DNA from: JAHEJN01 sp963787285
GTDB taxonomy: Bacteria > Actinomycetota > Acidimicrobiia > Acidimicrobiales > JAHEJN01
Assembly: GCA_963787285.1 (NCBI GenBank)
Contig: CAWBCM010000005.1
Coordinates: 68,499-132,498 of the forward strand
Direction of reading: 5' to 3'
Length of the DNA stretch: 64,000 nucleotides
The translations under genes were made by a program, and so were the position numbers. The first letter of the stretch is position 1. Every line of letters begins with the position of its first letter. Positions 28,784 to 37,557 of this stretch are shown here, piece after piece. Below the pieces are notes generated by a model that saw only the letters and a list, made by a program, of their open reading frames with translations, made no database searches and was not told the DNA's origin.

Positions 28784-29641
28784 ATGATCAAGGGGAAGGT
28801 CTTGGTGGCCGTCGACGGCTCCGTGGGCGCAGCCCACGCGCTGCGGTGGGCGGCGGACCGAGCCACGTCCGCCGGTTCCGAGCTTCGCGTCATGACGGCA
28901 TGGGAGACACCTGCGCTCCTCGGCTTCCCTGCCGGGGCGGGCATCGTCGTTCCCACCGAGGCCGAGCTCGCCGCGCTCGGACAACAACTGCTCGACGAAG
29001 CCATTGCCGATGCCGCGCCTGACCACGGACAGTCTGCCCAGCGCTCCGTGCGCCACGGTCGGCCCGGCATTGCCGTCCTCGAGGAGATCGACTCGTTCGG
29101 ACCCGACCTGGTGGTCGTCGGCACCCACGGGCACTCGATGATCGCCAGGGTCTTGCTCGGAAGCGTGAGCGCAAACATCGCAGCCCACGCCCCGTGCCCG
29201 GTCGTGGTCGTCCCGGAGCAGGCCGAGATCGGTCGAACCGGCCCCGTCCGGGTCGGCTTCGACGGTTCCGACGGATCGCGGGCCGCCCTGGCGTGGGTCG
29301 CCCATCATGCGTCGTGCCCGATCGAAGTGGTGCACGCCTGGCGGGTACCGAAGGTGTTCGGGGCCCCACGCCATTCGAGTGAGGAGATCGAGGCGAGCGC
29401 GACCGAGGTCATCGAGTCGGTGGTCGCACCGCTCCCCATCCGCGATCGCGTCACGATCAAGGTGGTCGAGGGCGAGGCCCGCGAGGTGCTGTTGCGCAAT
29501 ACGGGCGAACTGGCTGCGCTCGTCGTCGGTCGCCGGCGAACCGGACCCCTTGCGTCGCTCCTGGGCTCGGTGTCCACCTACGTCGCCAGCCACGCCGATC
29601 TTCCGGTTGTGGTGGTGCCTCCGTCCGAAGACGCTGAGTAG
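28784..29641 (+). CDS. universal stress protein, two Usp domains
   Basis: A 285-residue tandem Usp: KVLVAVDGSVGAAHALRWAA near the start, VVGTHGHSMIARVLLGSVS at the end of domain 1, VRVGFDGSDGSRAALAWVA opening domain 2, and VVGRRRTGPLASLLGSVST at the end. It begins 23 nt after the previous Usp with a strong GAGGGAGG ribosome binding site. The following kinase fusion starts 2 nt after its stop. Third Usp in this island. Confidence 0.9.
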   Translation: MIKGKVLVAVDGSVGAAHALRWAADRATSAGSELRVMTAWETPALLGFPAGAGIVVPTEAELAALGQQLLDEAIADAAPDHGQSAQRSVRHGRPGIAVLEEIDSFGPDLVVVGTHGHSMIARVLLGSVSANIAAHAPCPVVVVPEQAEIGRTGPVRVGFDGSDGSRAALAWVAHHASCPIEVVHAWRVPKVFGAPRHSSEEIEASATEVIESVVAPLPIRDRVTIKVVEGEAREVLLRNTGELAALVVGRRRTGPLASLLGSVSTYVASHADLPVVVVPPSEDAE

Positions 29642-29643
29642 AC

Positions 29644-31104
29644 GTGCGTGCGGAAACCGCCGCAGCCGAGGTGCGGGAGACACACATCTCCTGGGTGTTC
29701 CTCACCGCGGATCGGGCCTACAAGCTACTGAAGCCGATCACGACCAGCTTCCTCGATTTCGGTTCGTCATCGCGTCGGTGCGCCGCCGCCGAACGTGAGC
29801 TCGAGCTGAACCGGCGCGTGGCTCCCGACGTGTATCTCGGCCTCGCCGACCTGGTCGAGAACGGCGAGCTCGTCGATCGAATGCTCATCATGCGCCGCAT
29901 GCCCGAGGAGCGGCGCCTGTCGCGACTGATCGGCGATCCGGCCTTCGACCACCACGTCCGGGAGATCGCCCGCACCATCGCCGCGCTGCACGCCCGCGAG
30001 CTGCCGGTGCCCACCGATCGCGCTCGGGAGATCGCCGGACGCGATGCCGTCGCGGGGAACTGGGAGGGGAATTTCACCGACCTGGCGGGAGTCGTCGGCG
30101 ATGTCGTGGATCGGGTCGACTTCGACGAGGTGGCCGACCGAGCCCGACGGTACCTTGCCTCCCAGGGCGATCTCTTCGATCGCCGGATCGAGGAGGGCTT
30201 CGTCCGCGACGGACACGGCGATCTGCTGGCCGACGACATCTTCTGCCTCGACGACGGCCCCCGCATCCTCGACTGTCTGGCCTTCGACGACTCGCTGCGA
30301 ATCGGCGACGTACTCTCCGACATCGGCTTCCTGGCCATGGATCTGCACCGCCTGGCCGGCCCGGATGCCGGGGCGGCGCTCCTGCGTTGGTACGGCGAGT
30401 TCTCGAACGAGCATCATCCGGCGTCGTTGGCGCATCACTACATGGCGTACCGGGCGCACGTGCGGGCCAAGGTCGCCGCCTACCGGTGGCACCAGGGCGC
30501 AGCCGGCGCGGTCGACGACGTGCGGAACCACCACGACCTGGCGTTGCACCATCTTCGGAAGGGCGAGGTGAGATTGGTACTCGTCGGAGGTGCACCCGGC
30601 AGCGGGAAGACGACCGTGGCGGGAGCCCTCGGCGCCGAGCTCGGGGCGGTGGTGTTGTCCACCGACGAGTTGCGCAAGGACTTGGCGCAGCTCGGCCACG
30701 AGGAGCACGCTCGCGCCCCCGTTGACCGTGGCCTGTACACGCCGGAGCGGCGAGCCGAGGTGTACGACGAGATGTTGGTCGAGGCCCGACAGTTGCTGGC
30801 CAGGGGCGAGAGTGTCGTGCTCGACGCGTCGTGGTCGGGCGCCGAGCAGCGCCGTCTGGCCGGATCTCTGGCCGGCGAACGGGGCGTCGAGATCGCCGCC
30901 ATCGAGTGCGTGGTCGATGCGGCGATCGCTCGGCAGCGGATCGCCGACCGTCTGGCCGTCCCCGGTGTCGGATCCGATGCCACGCCCGAGATCGCCGATC
31001 ACATGCGGGCTACATGGGTGCCGTGGCCCGAGGCCACCCGCATCGACACCTCGGCTCCGATCACGAAGACGATCGAGCGCGCCGTACACGCCGTCACCGG
31101 CTGA
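29644..31104 (+). CDS. Rv2004c-like fusion: aminoglycoside-phosphotransferase fold plus AAA (P-loop) kinase
   Basis: A 486-residue two-part protein. The N-terminal ~310 residues have the APH/choline-kinase fold with DGHGDLLADDIFCLDDG (catalytic loop, HGDL) and ILDCLAFDDSLRIGDVLSDI (metal site). The C-terminal ~170 residues form a P-loop kinase with LVGGAPGSGKTTVAGALGAE near residue 325 and ASWSGAEQRR. Mycobacterial Rv2004c, a DosR-regulon gene next to a Usp gene, has the same design. Substrates are unknown. The GTG at 29644 is 2 nt after the Usp stop, so it is the last gene of that operon. A hairpin follows 21 nt after its stop. Confidence 0.85.
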   Translation: MRAETAAAEVRETHISWVFLTADRAYKLLKPITTSFLDFGSSSRRCAAAERELELNRRVAPDVYLGLADLVENGELVDRMLIMRRMPEERRLSRLIGDPAFDHHVREIARTIAALHARELPVPTDRAREIAGRDAVAGNWEGNFTDLAGVVGDVVDRVDFDEVADRARRYLASQGDLFDRRIEEGFVRDGHGDLLADDIFCLDDGPRILDCLAFDDSLRIGDVLSDIGFLAMDLHRLAGPDAGAALLRWYGEFSNEHHPASLAHHYMAYRAHVRAKVAAYRWHQGAAGAVDDVRNHHDLALHHLRKGEVRLVLVGGAPGSGKTTVAGALGAELGAVVLSTDELRKDLAQLGHEEHARAPVDRGLYTPERRAEVYDEMLVEARQLLARGESVVLDASWSGAEQRRLAGSLAGERGVEIAAIECVVDAAIARQRIADRLAVPGVGSDATPEIADHMRATWVPWPEATRIDTSAPITKTIERAVHAVTG

Positions 31105-31124
31105 GGGGACACAGTCCCCCCAGC

Positions 31125-31177
31125 CGTTCTGGTGGAGCAAACGATCGGCTCACGCCGCCGTTGCTCTACCAGAACCG
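31125..31177. terminator. 53-nt two-level hairpin element, copy 1
   Basis: Outer stem CGTTCTGGTGGAGCAA pairs with TTGCTCTACCAGAACCG, and the loop contains an inner stem CGGC/GCCG. It sits 21 nt behind the Rv2004c-like gene, the usual place for a terminator, but has no T-run. A second copy at 32971-33023 is identical in length and differs by base changes that mostly keep pairing. The element may be a terminator or a small repeated palindrome. Confidence 0.6.
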
Positions 31178-31334
31178 TCCGCGGAGATCGATGAGTCGAT
31201 GGGAACATCTCCCAGGCCGTGCTGAGCCTTCCGCTCCATGCCGCCCGGCCCGTCTGGGCGAATCTGCTCAAGACCCGCCCCGCTCGCTTCCGAAGCCGGG
31301 TCCCGGAACCTACCGCCCATACAAAGGTGACGTG

Positions 31335-32927
31335 ATGAAACGATTCGTGAGTGCTCTTCTGGTTTTCGTTTTGATGGGGTCGATCTTCGCCTCGACGAAC
31401 GCCGGCGCCAAACCCTCGCAGAACAACAAGGTCGAGGTGTGCCATCGACAAGGCACGAAATGGAAGCTGCTGTCGATCTCGACCAACGCAGTTCCCGCCC
31501 ATCTCGGTCATGGCGACGGGCTGCCGCTCGGTGCGGTCCCCGGCCAGCTCGGATTCGAGTTCGATGCGGCGTGCTCGCCGACTCCGTTCTCGACGGTGAC
31601 CGTCGTCGGACCGGAGCAAGGAGGCGAGGCCGGCGCGATCCAGCTGGCGCTCGACGAGCTGAGGGAGCGCACGGGTGTGCCGGCGCTGTACGTCGCTGCA
31701 CAAGACATCGGCGCCGTCATCGACGATGCCGTCGCGACCGGCGGCGCACCGTCGATCATCGATCCGGCCACCGGTCAGACGCTCGTCGTCGACATCGCCA
31801 TCGTGCCGGTGCCGACTGCGGTCACCGCGTTGGCGGAGGCAGGGGCTGCTGTCCCGGCGTCGACCCAGGCCGCGGCAACTGCAACCGCGGGTTGGCCCGC
31901 CGACTTCATCGAATACGGCACCGTTGACGGCACGCTCTACGCCGTTCCGAACAAAGCCGACCTGAAGTCGCTCGTCTGGTACAAGCCGGCGACCTTCGTC
32001 GATCCCGGTGGCACCCCCTACGACGTGCCTGAGACGTTCACCGAGCTGCTGGCACTCACCGACCTGATGATCGCCAACGGCCAGACGCCGTGGTGCGTCG
32101 GCATCGAGTCGGGCGAGGCCACCGGCTTCGTGTTCACCGACTGGGTCGAAGACCGCGTGCTCGGCAGCTCGAGCACCGACTTCTACGACGACTGGATCGC
32201 CAACGACGTCAGCTTCACCGATCCGAGCATGAAGGACGTGTGGGCCGACGTGCTCGGACTCTGGAACACGCCCGGAGCGGTCTTCGAGGGTCTGGGTGCA
32301 CCGGCACCGGGCGTGGGCATCGCCTCCACCAATTTCTTCGGCTCGGTCGAGAACCTCGCCTTCGGCGACGCGTGCCTCATGCACAAGCAGGCCAGCTTCG
32401 CCGGAGCCATCATCGGCGAGCCGGTCGTCAACGATCTGGCCACGTTCCCGTTCCCCGGGAACATCCCGGGCAGTACCGCCACGCTGGGATCGGGGACCTT
32501 CGCCGTCTCCTTCAGCGACGGCATCGAGGCTGCGCTCGTGCACGAGTACTTCGCCAGCGCCGACTACGCGGATGAACGCCAGGTTGCTCTGGCCCGGCTC
32601 GGCGGATCCACCGCGACCAGCTTCCTCTCGGCTGTCCAGGGTCAGGACCTCTCGGTGCGGACTGCGCTCGAGGCGAGCTTCACCCAGCAGCTCCAGAATG
32701 CCGATCCGTTCCGGTTCGACGCCTCCGATCTCATGCCCCCCGAGATCGGTGCCAGCATCTTTCCTGGCGGGTTCTGGGGTGAGGGCACGCAAGCCGTCAT
32801 CGGCGAAGGCAACGTCGTCGACTTCGGAGGTGGCTTCATCGTCCCCGGCAAGTCGATCGACGACGCCACCCAGGCCATTGCCGACCTGTTCTGCGTGATC
32901 GTCCCCAACGGCGACGCCTGTCCCTGA
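31335..32927 (+). CDS. secreted family 1 solute-binding protein with N-terminal CH-type domain
   Basis: A 530-residue protein. A signal peptide (MKRFVSALLVFVLMGSIFAS) is followed at about residues 30-60 by a small motif domain, KVEVCHRQGTKWKLLSIS and NAVPAHLGHGDG, which occurs on many exported proteins. From about residue 80 it reads as an ABC sugar-type solute-binding protein (TVTVVGPEQGGEAGAIQLAL, then KSLVWYKPATF and GQTPWCVGIESG). There is no lipobox, so it is probably secreted or wall-held rather than a lipoprotein. No permease or ATPase genes are adjacent, so it is an orphan. A good ribosome binding site (AAAGGTGA) precedes the ATG at 31335. Hairpin elements lie on both sides. Confidence 0.8.
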   Translation: MKRFVSALLVFVLMGSIFASTNAGAKPSQNNKVEVCHRQGTKWKLLSISTNAVPAHLGHGDGLPLGAVPGQLGFEFDAACSPTPFSTVTVVGPEQGGEAGAIQLALDELRERTGVPALYVAAQDIGAVIDDAVATGGAPSIIDPATGQTLVVDIAIVPVPTAVTALAEAGAAVPASTQAAATATAGWPADFIEYGTVDGTLYAVPNKADLKSLVWYKPATFVDPGGTPYDVPETFTELLALTDLMIANGQTPWCVGIESGEATGFVFTDWVEDRVLGSSSTDFYDDWIANDVSFTDPSMKDVWADVLGLWNTPGAVFEGLGAPAPGVGIASTNFFGSVENLAFGDACLMHKQASFAGAIIGEPVVNDLATFPFPGNIPGSTATLGSGTFAVSFSDGIEAALVHEYFASADYADERQVALARLGGSTATSFLSAVQGQDLSVRTALEASFTQQLQNADPFRFDASDLMPPEIGASIFPGGFWGEGTQAVIGEGNVVDFGGGFIVPGKSIDDATQAIADLFCVIVPNGDACP

Positions 32928-32970
32928 TCGCACCGACTCGACGGGACCGGGACGAGCAGCACAACCCAGT

Positions 32971-33023
32971 CGTTCTGGTGGAGCAGGGGTGCGGCTGATG
33001 CCGCCGCTGCTCCACCAGAACGG
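32971..33023. terminator. 53-nt two-level hairpin element, copy 2
   Basis: CGTTCTGGTGGAGCAG pairs with CTGCTCCACCAGAACGG around an inner CGGC/GCCG stem. Relative to copy 1, an A-T pair has become G-C and a G-T pair has become G-C, so pairing is conserved. It lies 43 nt behind the solute-binding protein gene. Confidence 0.6.
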
Positions 33024-33102
33024 GTGGATCGGTTCCGTCGACGACGGGCACGGTCGAGCGGCGTTTGGCAGACTGTCGCTCGACGAAGCAAGGGGCGTGC
33101 CG

Positions 33103-35625
33103 GTGATCCTGGAGTTCGAAGGCTGTGAGCTCGATCTGTCGCGTGTGGTGCTCACCCGCGACGGGCAAGAGGTCCGCATCGAGCCGCAGGTCTTCGATCT
33201 GCTCTGCTGCCTCATCGAGCGGCGGGGCGAGGTCGTCCGCAAGGAGGAGCTGCTCGATCAGGTCTGGGGCGATCGCTTCGTGAGCGAGTCGGCACTCACC
33301 ACGAGGATCAAGTCGGCCCGCCAGGCCGTGGGCGACGACGGCACGCGCCAACGGGTGATTCGCACGGTGCACGGCAAGGGGTACGAGTTCGTCGCACCGG
33401 TTCGGGTCGTCGAGGGTGGGCGCAAGATCGGCGACGCCGCCGCGGCGCCGGCTTCGAGTCTGCCGGTTGCGATCCAGCCGCTGATCGGTCGCGAGGAACT
33501 GTTGTCCCAGCTGGTCGACGAGCAGGACCTGAGCCGGCTCATCACACTGGTCGGAACCGGGGGAGTGGGGAAGACCTCAGTGGCCTTCGAGCTCGCCCGG
33601 CGGGTGGAGTCCAAGTACGCCGACGGTGTTCTCGTTGTCGAGCTGGCGAGCGTGGTCGACCACGATGCCGCTCTGGCCGCGTTCGCGACATCGCTCGACG
33701 TCAACACCCGCCAGCGGGTGTCGATCGAGGACGCCATCGTCGACATGTTGCGTCCTCGACGAGCGCTCGTCGTCCTCGACAACTGTGAACACCTCGTCGA
33801 GCCGGTCGCCTCGCTCGTCGACCGGATTCTGCACGCAGCCCCGGAGGTCTCGATCCTCGCCACGAGCCGCGAACCGCTCGCCGTGACGAGTGAACACGTC
33901 TGGACGGTCGAACCCCTCCCCACCGCTGGACTCGATTCGGTGCCCGAGCACGAGCTCGCCTCGGTGCCTGCGGTGGCGCTGTTCCTCGAACGGGCCAGGG
34001 CAGCGGACCCTCGCTTCGAGCTGACCGCCGCCAACGCCCCGGCGATCATCGAGATCTGCCGACGCCTCGACGGCATCCCGCTCGCCATCGAGCTGGCCGC
34101 GTCGCGAGCGCACGCCATCGACGTCGGCGAGATCGCTCGCCGGCTCGACGAGCGGTTCCGTCTCCTCAAGGGCGTCCGCCGGGGCGCCGACCCGCGGCAC
34201 CGCACCCTCGACGATGCCATCAGCTGGTCCTATGACCTGCTCGACGAGGACGAGCAGCGGGTGTTCGCCTCGCTGGCCGTGTTTGCAGGACAATTCGATC
34301 TCGGCGCCGCCGAGTCGGTGTGCAGCGGCGAGGACGTGCTCGATCTGCTCACGCGGCTCACGACCCGTTCCATGCTCGCGGTGCGCAGGCCGGCGTCCGG
34401 CGGGACTCGCTACGAGATGCTCGAGACGTTGCGGGAGTACGGACGGAGCCGCCTGGACGACCAGCAGAGCGTCGAGATCTTCACGGCCCACGCCCGCCAG
34501 TTCGTGTCACTCGCCCGATCGGTCGAGGTCGATCTCCGCACTCCTCAGGAGGCCGACGCGGTGGCGCGTGCCGACGGGTCGTTCGCCGATCTGCGGGCCG
34601 CGCAGCGGTTCGCACTCCAGATCGAGGACCACGACAGCTCCTTGGGGCTGATCGCCTCGCTGCGGGAGTACGCAATGCGGACGCTGCGCTACGAGGTGTT
34701 CACGTGGGCCGACTCGACCGAGGGGGCGGCCGATGCCACTGCTCACCCACTGCATCCGGTGGTGACCGGCGTTCGGGCCTACGGCGCATGGGTACGTGGG
34801 GAGTTCGACTCGGCGATCTCGCTCGCCCATGCGGCCCGGACCGCCGAGAACTCGCAGGGTTCGGCCCCGACGGGTCTGGTCGAGCGGGTTCTGGCCAACG
34901 TGCTCTATGTCACCGGCGAGATCGAGGCCGGTCTGGTGGAGAATGCTCGCCTCATCGAGCTGGCCGAGGACTCCCGAGACGACTCGAGGATCGCCCACGC
35001 CAACTACATGGCGTCGATTGCGTCGAGCTCCATCGGGAACTACGACGAAGCGGAGCGTCTGATTGCCCGCTCACGTGAAGCCGGTCGCCGCACGGGCAGC
35101 CCCACCGATCTGGCGTCGGCGTCGGTGGCCCAGGGATTCGCCACCCGCAACGACGACGAGGCCGCTCTCGATGCATTCGCCACCGCAGATCGGTTGGCCC
35201 GTTCGGCCGGCAACCGTTGGTTGAGCGCCTTCGCCCGGACCGAGGCCAGCGGACTCCTGGTGCTGCAGGGGCGTCTCGAGGAGGGTTGCGAGGGCCTCGC
35301 CCAGATGGTGGACATCTGGTATCGGTCCGGCGAGTGGGGCCAGCAATGGCACACGCTGTCTCGGTGTGTCATCGCTCTCGATCGCATCGGCCGACAGGAG
35401 ATTGCCGCGCAGGTACTCGGTTCCATCGAGGCGCACACGACCCTGGGTGGTCCACCCGTCATGACCACCCTGCGCGACCTGGCCTTCGAGACGCGAGATT
35501 CGCTCACGACTGATCTCGGCGTCGAGCGGGCCGAGGCGCAGCGAGCCATCGGCGCGTCCCTCCCGGTGGCCGCCATCGTCGACCGGACCCGGAGCGCACT
35601 TCTGGGTCGACCCCTCGAGGTCTGA
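33103..35625 (+). CDS. transcriptional regulator: OmpR-type winged helix plus NB-ATPase plus TPR-like repeats
   Basis: An 840-residue regulator. Residues 1-100 form a Trans_reg_C winged helix (IEPQVFDLLCCLIERRGEVV, VIRTVHGKGYEFVAPV). A P-loop ATPase module follows with LVGTGGVGKTSVAFELARR (Walker A) and RALVVLDNCEHL (Walker B), then LAIELAASRA, as in AfsR/LuxR-type signal-transduction ATPases. The C-terminal half is helical with TPR-like character. Such proteins activate nearby genes in response to an unknown ligand. The GTG at 33103 is preferred: AAGGGG lies 7 nt upstream and the DNA-binding fold starts there. A GTG at 32989 in frame would translate part of a hairpin. Confidence 0.85.
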   Translation: MILEFEGCELDLSRVVLTRDGQEVRIEPQVFDLLCCLIERRGEVVRKEELLDQVWGDRFVSESALTTRIKSARQAVGDDGTRQRVIRTVHGKGYEFVAPVRVVEGGRKIGDAAAAPASSLPVAIQPLIGREELLSQLVDEQDLSRLITLVGTGGVGKTSVAFELARRVESKYADGVLVVELASVVDHDAALAAFATSLDVNTRQRVSIEDAIVDMLRPRRALVVLDNCEHLVEPVASLVDRILHAAPEVSILATSREPLAVTSEHVWTVEPLPTAGLDSVPEHELASVPAVALFLERARAADPRFELTAANAPAIIEICRRLDGIPLAIELAASRAHAIDVGEIARRLDERFRLLKGVRRGADPRHRTLDDAISWSYDLLDEDEQRVFASLAVFAGQFDLGAAESVCSGEDVLDLLTRLTTRSMLAVRRPASGGTRYEMLETLREYGRSRLDDQQSVEIFTAHARQFVSLARSVEVDLRTPQEADAVARADGSFADLRAAQRFALQIEDHDSSLGLIASLREYAMRTLRYEVFTWADSTEGAADATAHPLHPVVTGVRAYGAWVRGEFDSAISLAHAARTAENSQGSAPTGLVERVLANVLYVTGEIEAGLVENARLIELAEDSRDDSRIAHANYMASIASSSIGNYDEAERLIARSREAGRRTGSPTDLASASVAQGFATRNDDEAALDAFATADRLARSAGNRWLSAFARTEASGLLVLQGRLEEGCEGLAQMVDIWYRSGEWGQQWHTLSRCVIALDRIGRQEIAAQVLGSIEAHTTLGGPPVMTTLRDLAFETRDSLTTDLGVERAEAQRAIGASLPVAAIVDRTRSALLGRPLEV

Positions 35626-35633
35626 ACCGGCAC

Positions 35634-35652
35634 GTGCGGTTCCCGGTGTCGG
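35634..35652. terminator. hairpin between convergent regulator and monooxygenase genes
   Basis: GAACCG (35634-35639) pairs with CGGTTC (35647-35652) in the 27-nt gap between the two stops. Bidirectional terminator by position; no T-run. Confidence 0.4.
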
Positions 35653-36888
35653 TCACGCATGCATGCGATGGTCGAGGAAGGCATGGAGGTGGCTGGCCAG
35701 CTCGCCGGAATCGGGCCCGACACCATCGAGGAAGCTCGACTTGCGCCGCCGCAGGAAAGGGATACCGAGGAGGTACAGGCCCGGCAGCGAGCAGACGCCG
35801 CCATCGTGGGTGATCCGACCTCGAGCGTCGAAGGCCGCGGGATCGAGCCACGAGTACTTCGGTCGATACCCGGTGGCCCACACCACCGTTTCGAACCGCG
35901 ACAGCTCCATTTCGGTGGGAATCGCCGGGAGTGCGGTGGCCGGTGGCCGGGTCGGTTCCGGGAGGGCACCGTCGAGATCGTTCTCGGTCGCATACTCGTC
36001 GATCCGGTCGAGCAGGCGGTTCTGCTTGAGGTCGGCGTTGGCGACCAGATTGGTGAGCGCACCGGAGAACTGGGCCTTGGGGCCGGCGACAGCCATGAGC
36101 TTGCCGACGACGCCGACGCCCGAGGCGATCAGCGCGTTGAGGTCGAGCGTGCGACGCTCGGGACTGCCGACCAGTTGCAGCGAGGGGAGGCGTCGTGCCC
36201 GGTTGAGGTCCTCCACCTCGTCGTAGCGCTCGTCGAGCTGGCCGATCACATCCATCCACCAGTGGATGTCGCGACCACGGTGCAGGCGCGGGAGCCGCAC
36301 GTGGTCGCCGACGGCGACGGTGACCTGCCTTCCGCTGCGCTGGAGCTCGTCGGCGATCTGGGCTCCCGAAGCGGAGGCACCGACGACCAGCACCTCGCCG
36401 TCACTCAGCTGGGCAGGGTTGCGGTACTGCAACGCGTCGAGTTGGCGAATGCGATCCGGCAGGTCGGTGGCCACCGCCGGGATGCGTGGCTCGCTCGATG
36501 CGCCGGTGGCCGCCACCACGGCGTCACACACCCAGGTGCCCTGATCGGTCAGCACTTCGAAGCCGAGCGGCCGTCGGCCCACCTTCTCCACGGTGACGTT
36601 GGTCTGAACCGGAGCGCCGAAGCTGCGCCGGTACCCATCGAGGAAGGCGATCGTCTCGTCCTTGGTCATGTAGCCGTCGGGATCGCCGCCCTCGTAGCGG
36701 TACCCGGGGAGGCGGGTCATCCAGTTGGGCGTGAGCAGCCGGAGCGAGTCCCACCGTTCGGTCCGCCACGACTGGCCCACCTCCCCCCGATCGAGGACGA
36801 CATGGTCGATCCCCCGACCGGTGAGGTGGTGGCTCATCGCCAGTCCGGCCTGGCCGGCGCCGATGACCACGACCGGTGTTCGCATCAT
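35653..36888 (-). CDS. flavin-dependent monooxygenase (CzcO/FMO-like NAD(P)-binding oxidoreductase)
   Basis: A 411-residue protein with two Rossmann motifs: VVVIGAGQAGLAMSHHL (FAD) at the N-terminus and EVLVVGASASGAQIADEL (NADPH) near residue 170. The typical ATGYRPKYSWL motif lies near residue 335. WDSLRLLTPNW after the first motif fits the CzcO/FMO group. It would hydroxylate or N/S-oxygenate a small molecule in the cytosol; the substrate is unknown. It starts 5 nt after the OsmC stop on the minus strand, so the two are one operon. Confidence 0.85.
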   Translation of the reverse strand: MMRTPVVVIGAGQAGLAMSHHLTGRGIDHVVLDRGEVGQSWRTERWDSLRLLTPNWMTRLPGYRYEGGDPDGYMTKDETIAFLDGYRRSFGAPVQTNVTVEKVGRRPLGFEVLTDQGTWVCDAVVAATGASSEPRIPAVATDLPDRIRQLDALQYRNPAQLSDGEVLVVGASASGAQIADELQRSGRQVTVAVGDHVRLPRLHRGRDIHWWMDVIGQLDERYDEVEDLNRARRLPSLQLVGSPERRTLDLNALIASGVGVVGKLMAVAGPKAQFSGALTNLVANADLKQNRLLDRIDEYATENDLDGALPEPTRPPATALPAIPTEMELSRFETVVWATGYRPKYSWLDPAAFDARGRITHDGGVCSLPGLYLLGIPFLRRRKSSFLDGVGPDSGELASHLHAFLDHRMHA

Positions 36889-36893
36889 CGGTC

Positions 36894-37457
36894 TCAGACC
36901 ACCTCGACCTGGATGGCCGTGGGGTTTGCGACGATGTCGAAGACGGCCGAGCGCTTCTGTGACTGGACCACGATCGCCTCGATGTCGGCCTTGGTGGCGT
37001 CGGCATCGATGGCGTAGGTGACCGTGATGCCGTCGAAGCCGTTGCGCACGTCGCTGTCGATGCCGAGGATCCCCTGGAGGTCCATGTTGCCGGCGATCGT
37101 CGAGGTGACCGAACGGAGCTGAACGCCGCGGTTGGAGGCGACGGTGGCGACACCGGCGGTGAGACAGCTGGCCAGCGCGGCCAGGAGCATCTCGGGTGGG
37201 GTGGCGCCGTTGTCCTCGGACGCGAACACTTCCGGGTGATCGGCGTCGAAGCTGTATTCCTGGCGATGGGCGTGCTCGCCGCCGAGGCCCGAGAAACCGT
37301 TGACGGTGGTGCGGCTGTGGGTGCCGTTCACCCACTCACAGCTGGCCCTCCACTGGAACTGCGCGGCGGGAGGGGCATCGGTGAGCGCCTGACGGGCGCC
37401 GAGAAGTGCCTCGATGTTCACGCCGTTGTCGACGGTGGGTGTTTCGGTGTCGGTCAT
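36894..37457 (-). CDS. OsmC family protein
   Basis: A 187-residue OsmC/Ohr-fold protein. The first conserved cysteine is seen in EMLLAALASCLTAGVATVA. The second position, usually Cys in SxCPV, reads SQKRSAVFDIV, so the classical two-cysteine thiol peroxidase site is incomplete. This matches the YhfA/OsmC-like group whose function is unclear. An AAGGA ribosome binding site lies before the ATG at 37457. It heads the operon with the flavin monooxygenase, and its leader contains tandem 24-bp repeats. Confidence 0.85.
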   Translation of the reverse strand: MTDTETPTVDNGVNIEALLGARQALTDAPPAAQFQWRASCEWVNGTHSRTTVNGFSGLGGEHAHRQEYSFDADHPEVFASEDNGATPPEMLLAALASCLTAGVATVASNRGVQLRSVTSTIAGNMDLQGILGIDSDVRNGFDGITVTYAIDADATKADIEAIVVQSQKRSAVFDIVANPTAIQVEVV

Positions 37458-37470
37458 GAGTGTCCTTCGG

Positions 37471-37518
37471 TGTCGGCCCGCAGTGCGGGCGATCTGTCGG
37501 CCCGCGGTGCGGGTCGTC
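37471..37518. repeat. two tandem 24-bp repeats, each with a hairpin, in the OsmC leader
   Basis: Units 37471-37494 and 37495-37518 both read TGTCGGCCCGC, G or A, GTGCGGG and then C or T, ending in a GATC/CGTC-like tail. Each contains the stem CCCGC...GCGGG. They lie just upstream of the OsmC start and could be operator sites or leader hairpins. Confidence 0.6.
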
Positions 37519-37557
37519 GTGTGCTTGCCTGGACCACTCTGCGGGTTCGGACATCGG

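Noticed and set aside
31125..33023. Hairpins as terminal inverted repeats of an insertion sequence
   Set aside because: No transposase, no target-site duplication seen, and each hairpin is itself palindromic; the terminator or repeat-element reading is simpler, though a cassette is not excluded.
32989..33102. GTG at 32989 as start of the winged-helix/ATPase regulator
   Set aside because: It would translate half of the conserved hairpin; the GTG at 33103 has AAGGGG 7 nt upstream and begins exactly at the DNA-binding fold.
33103..35625. SARP/BTAD-type antibiotic regulator heading a biosynthetic cluster
   Set aside because: No BTAD domain is visible after the winged helix and no biosynthetic genes surround it.
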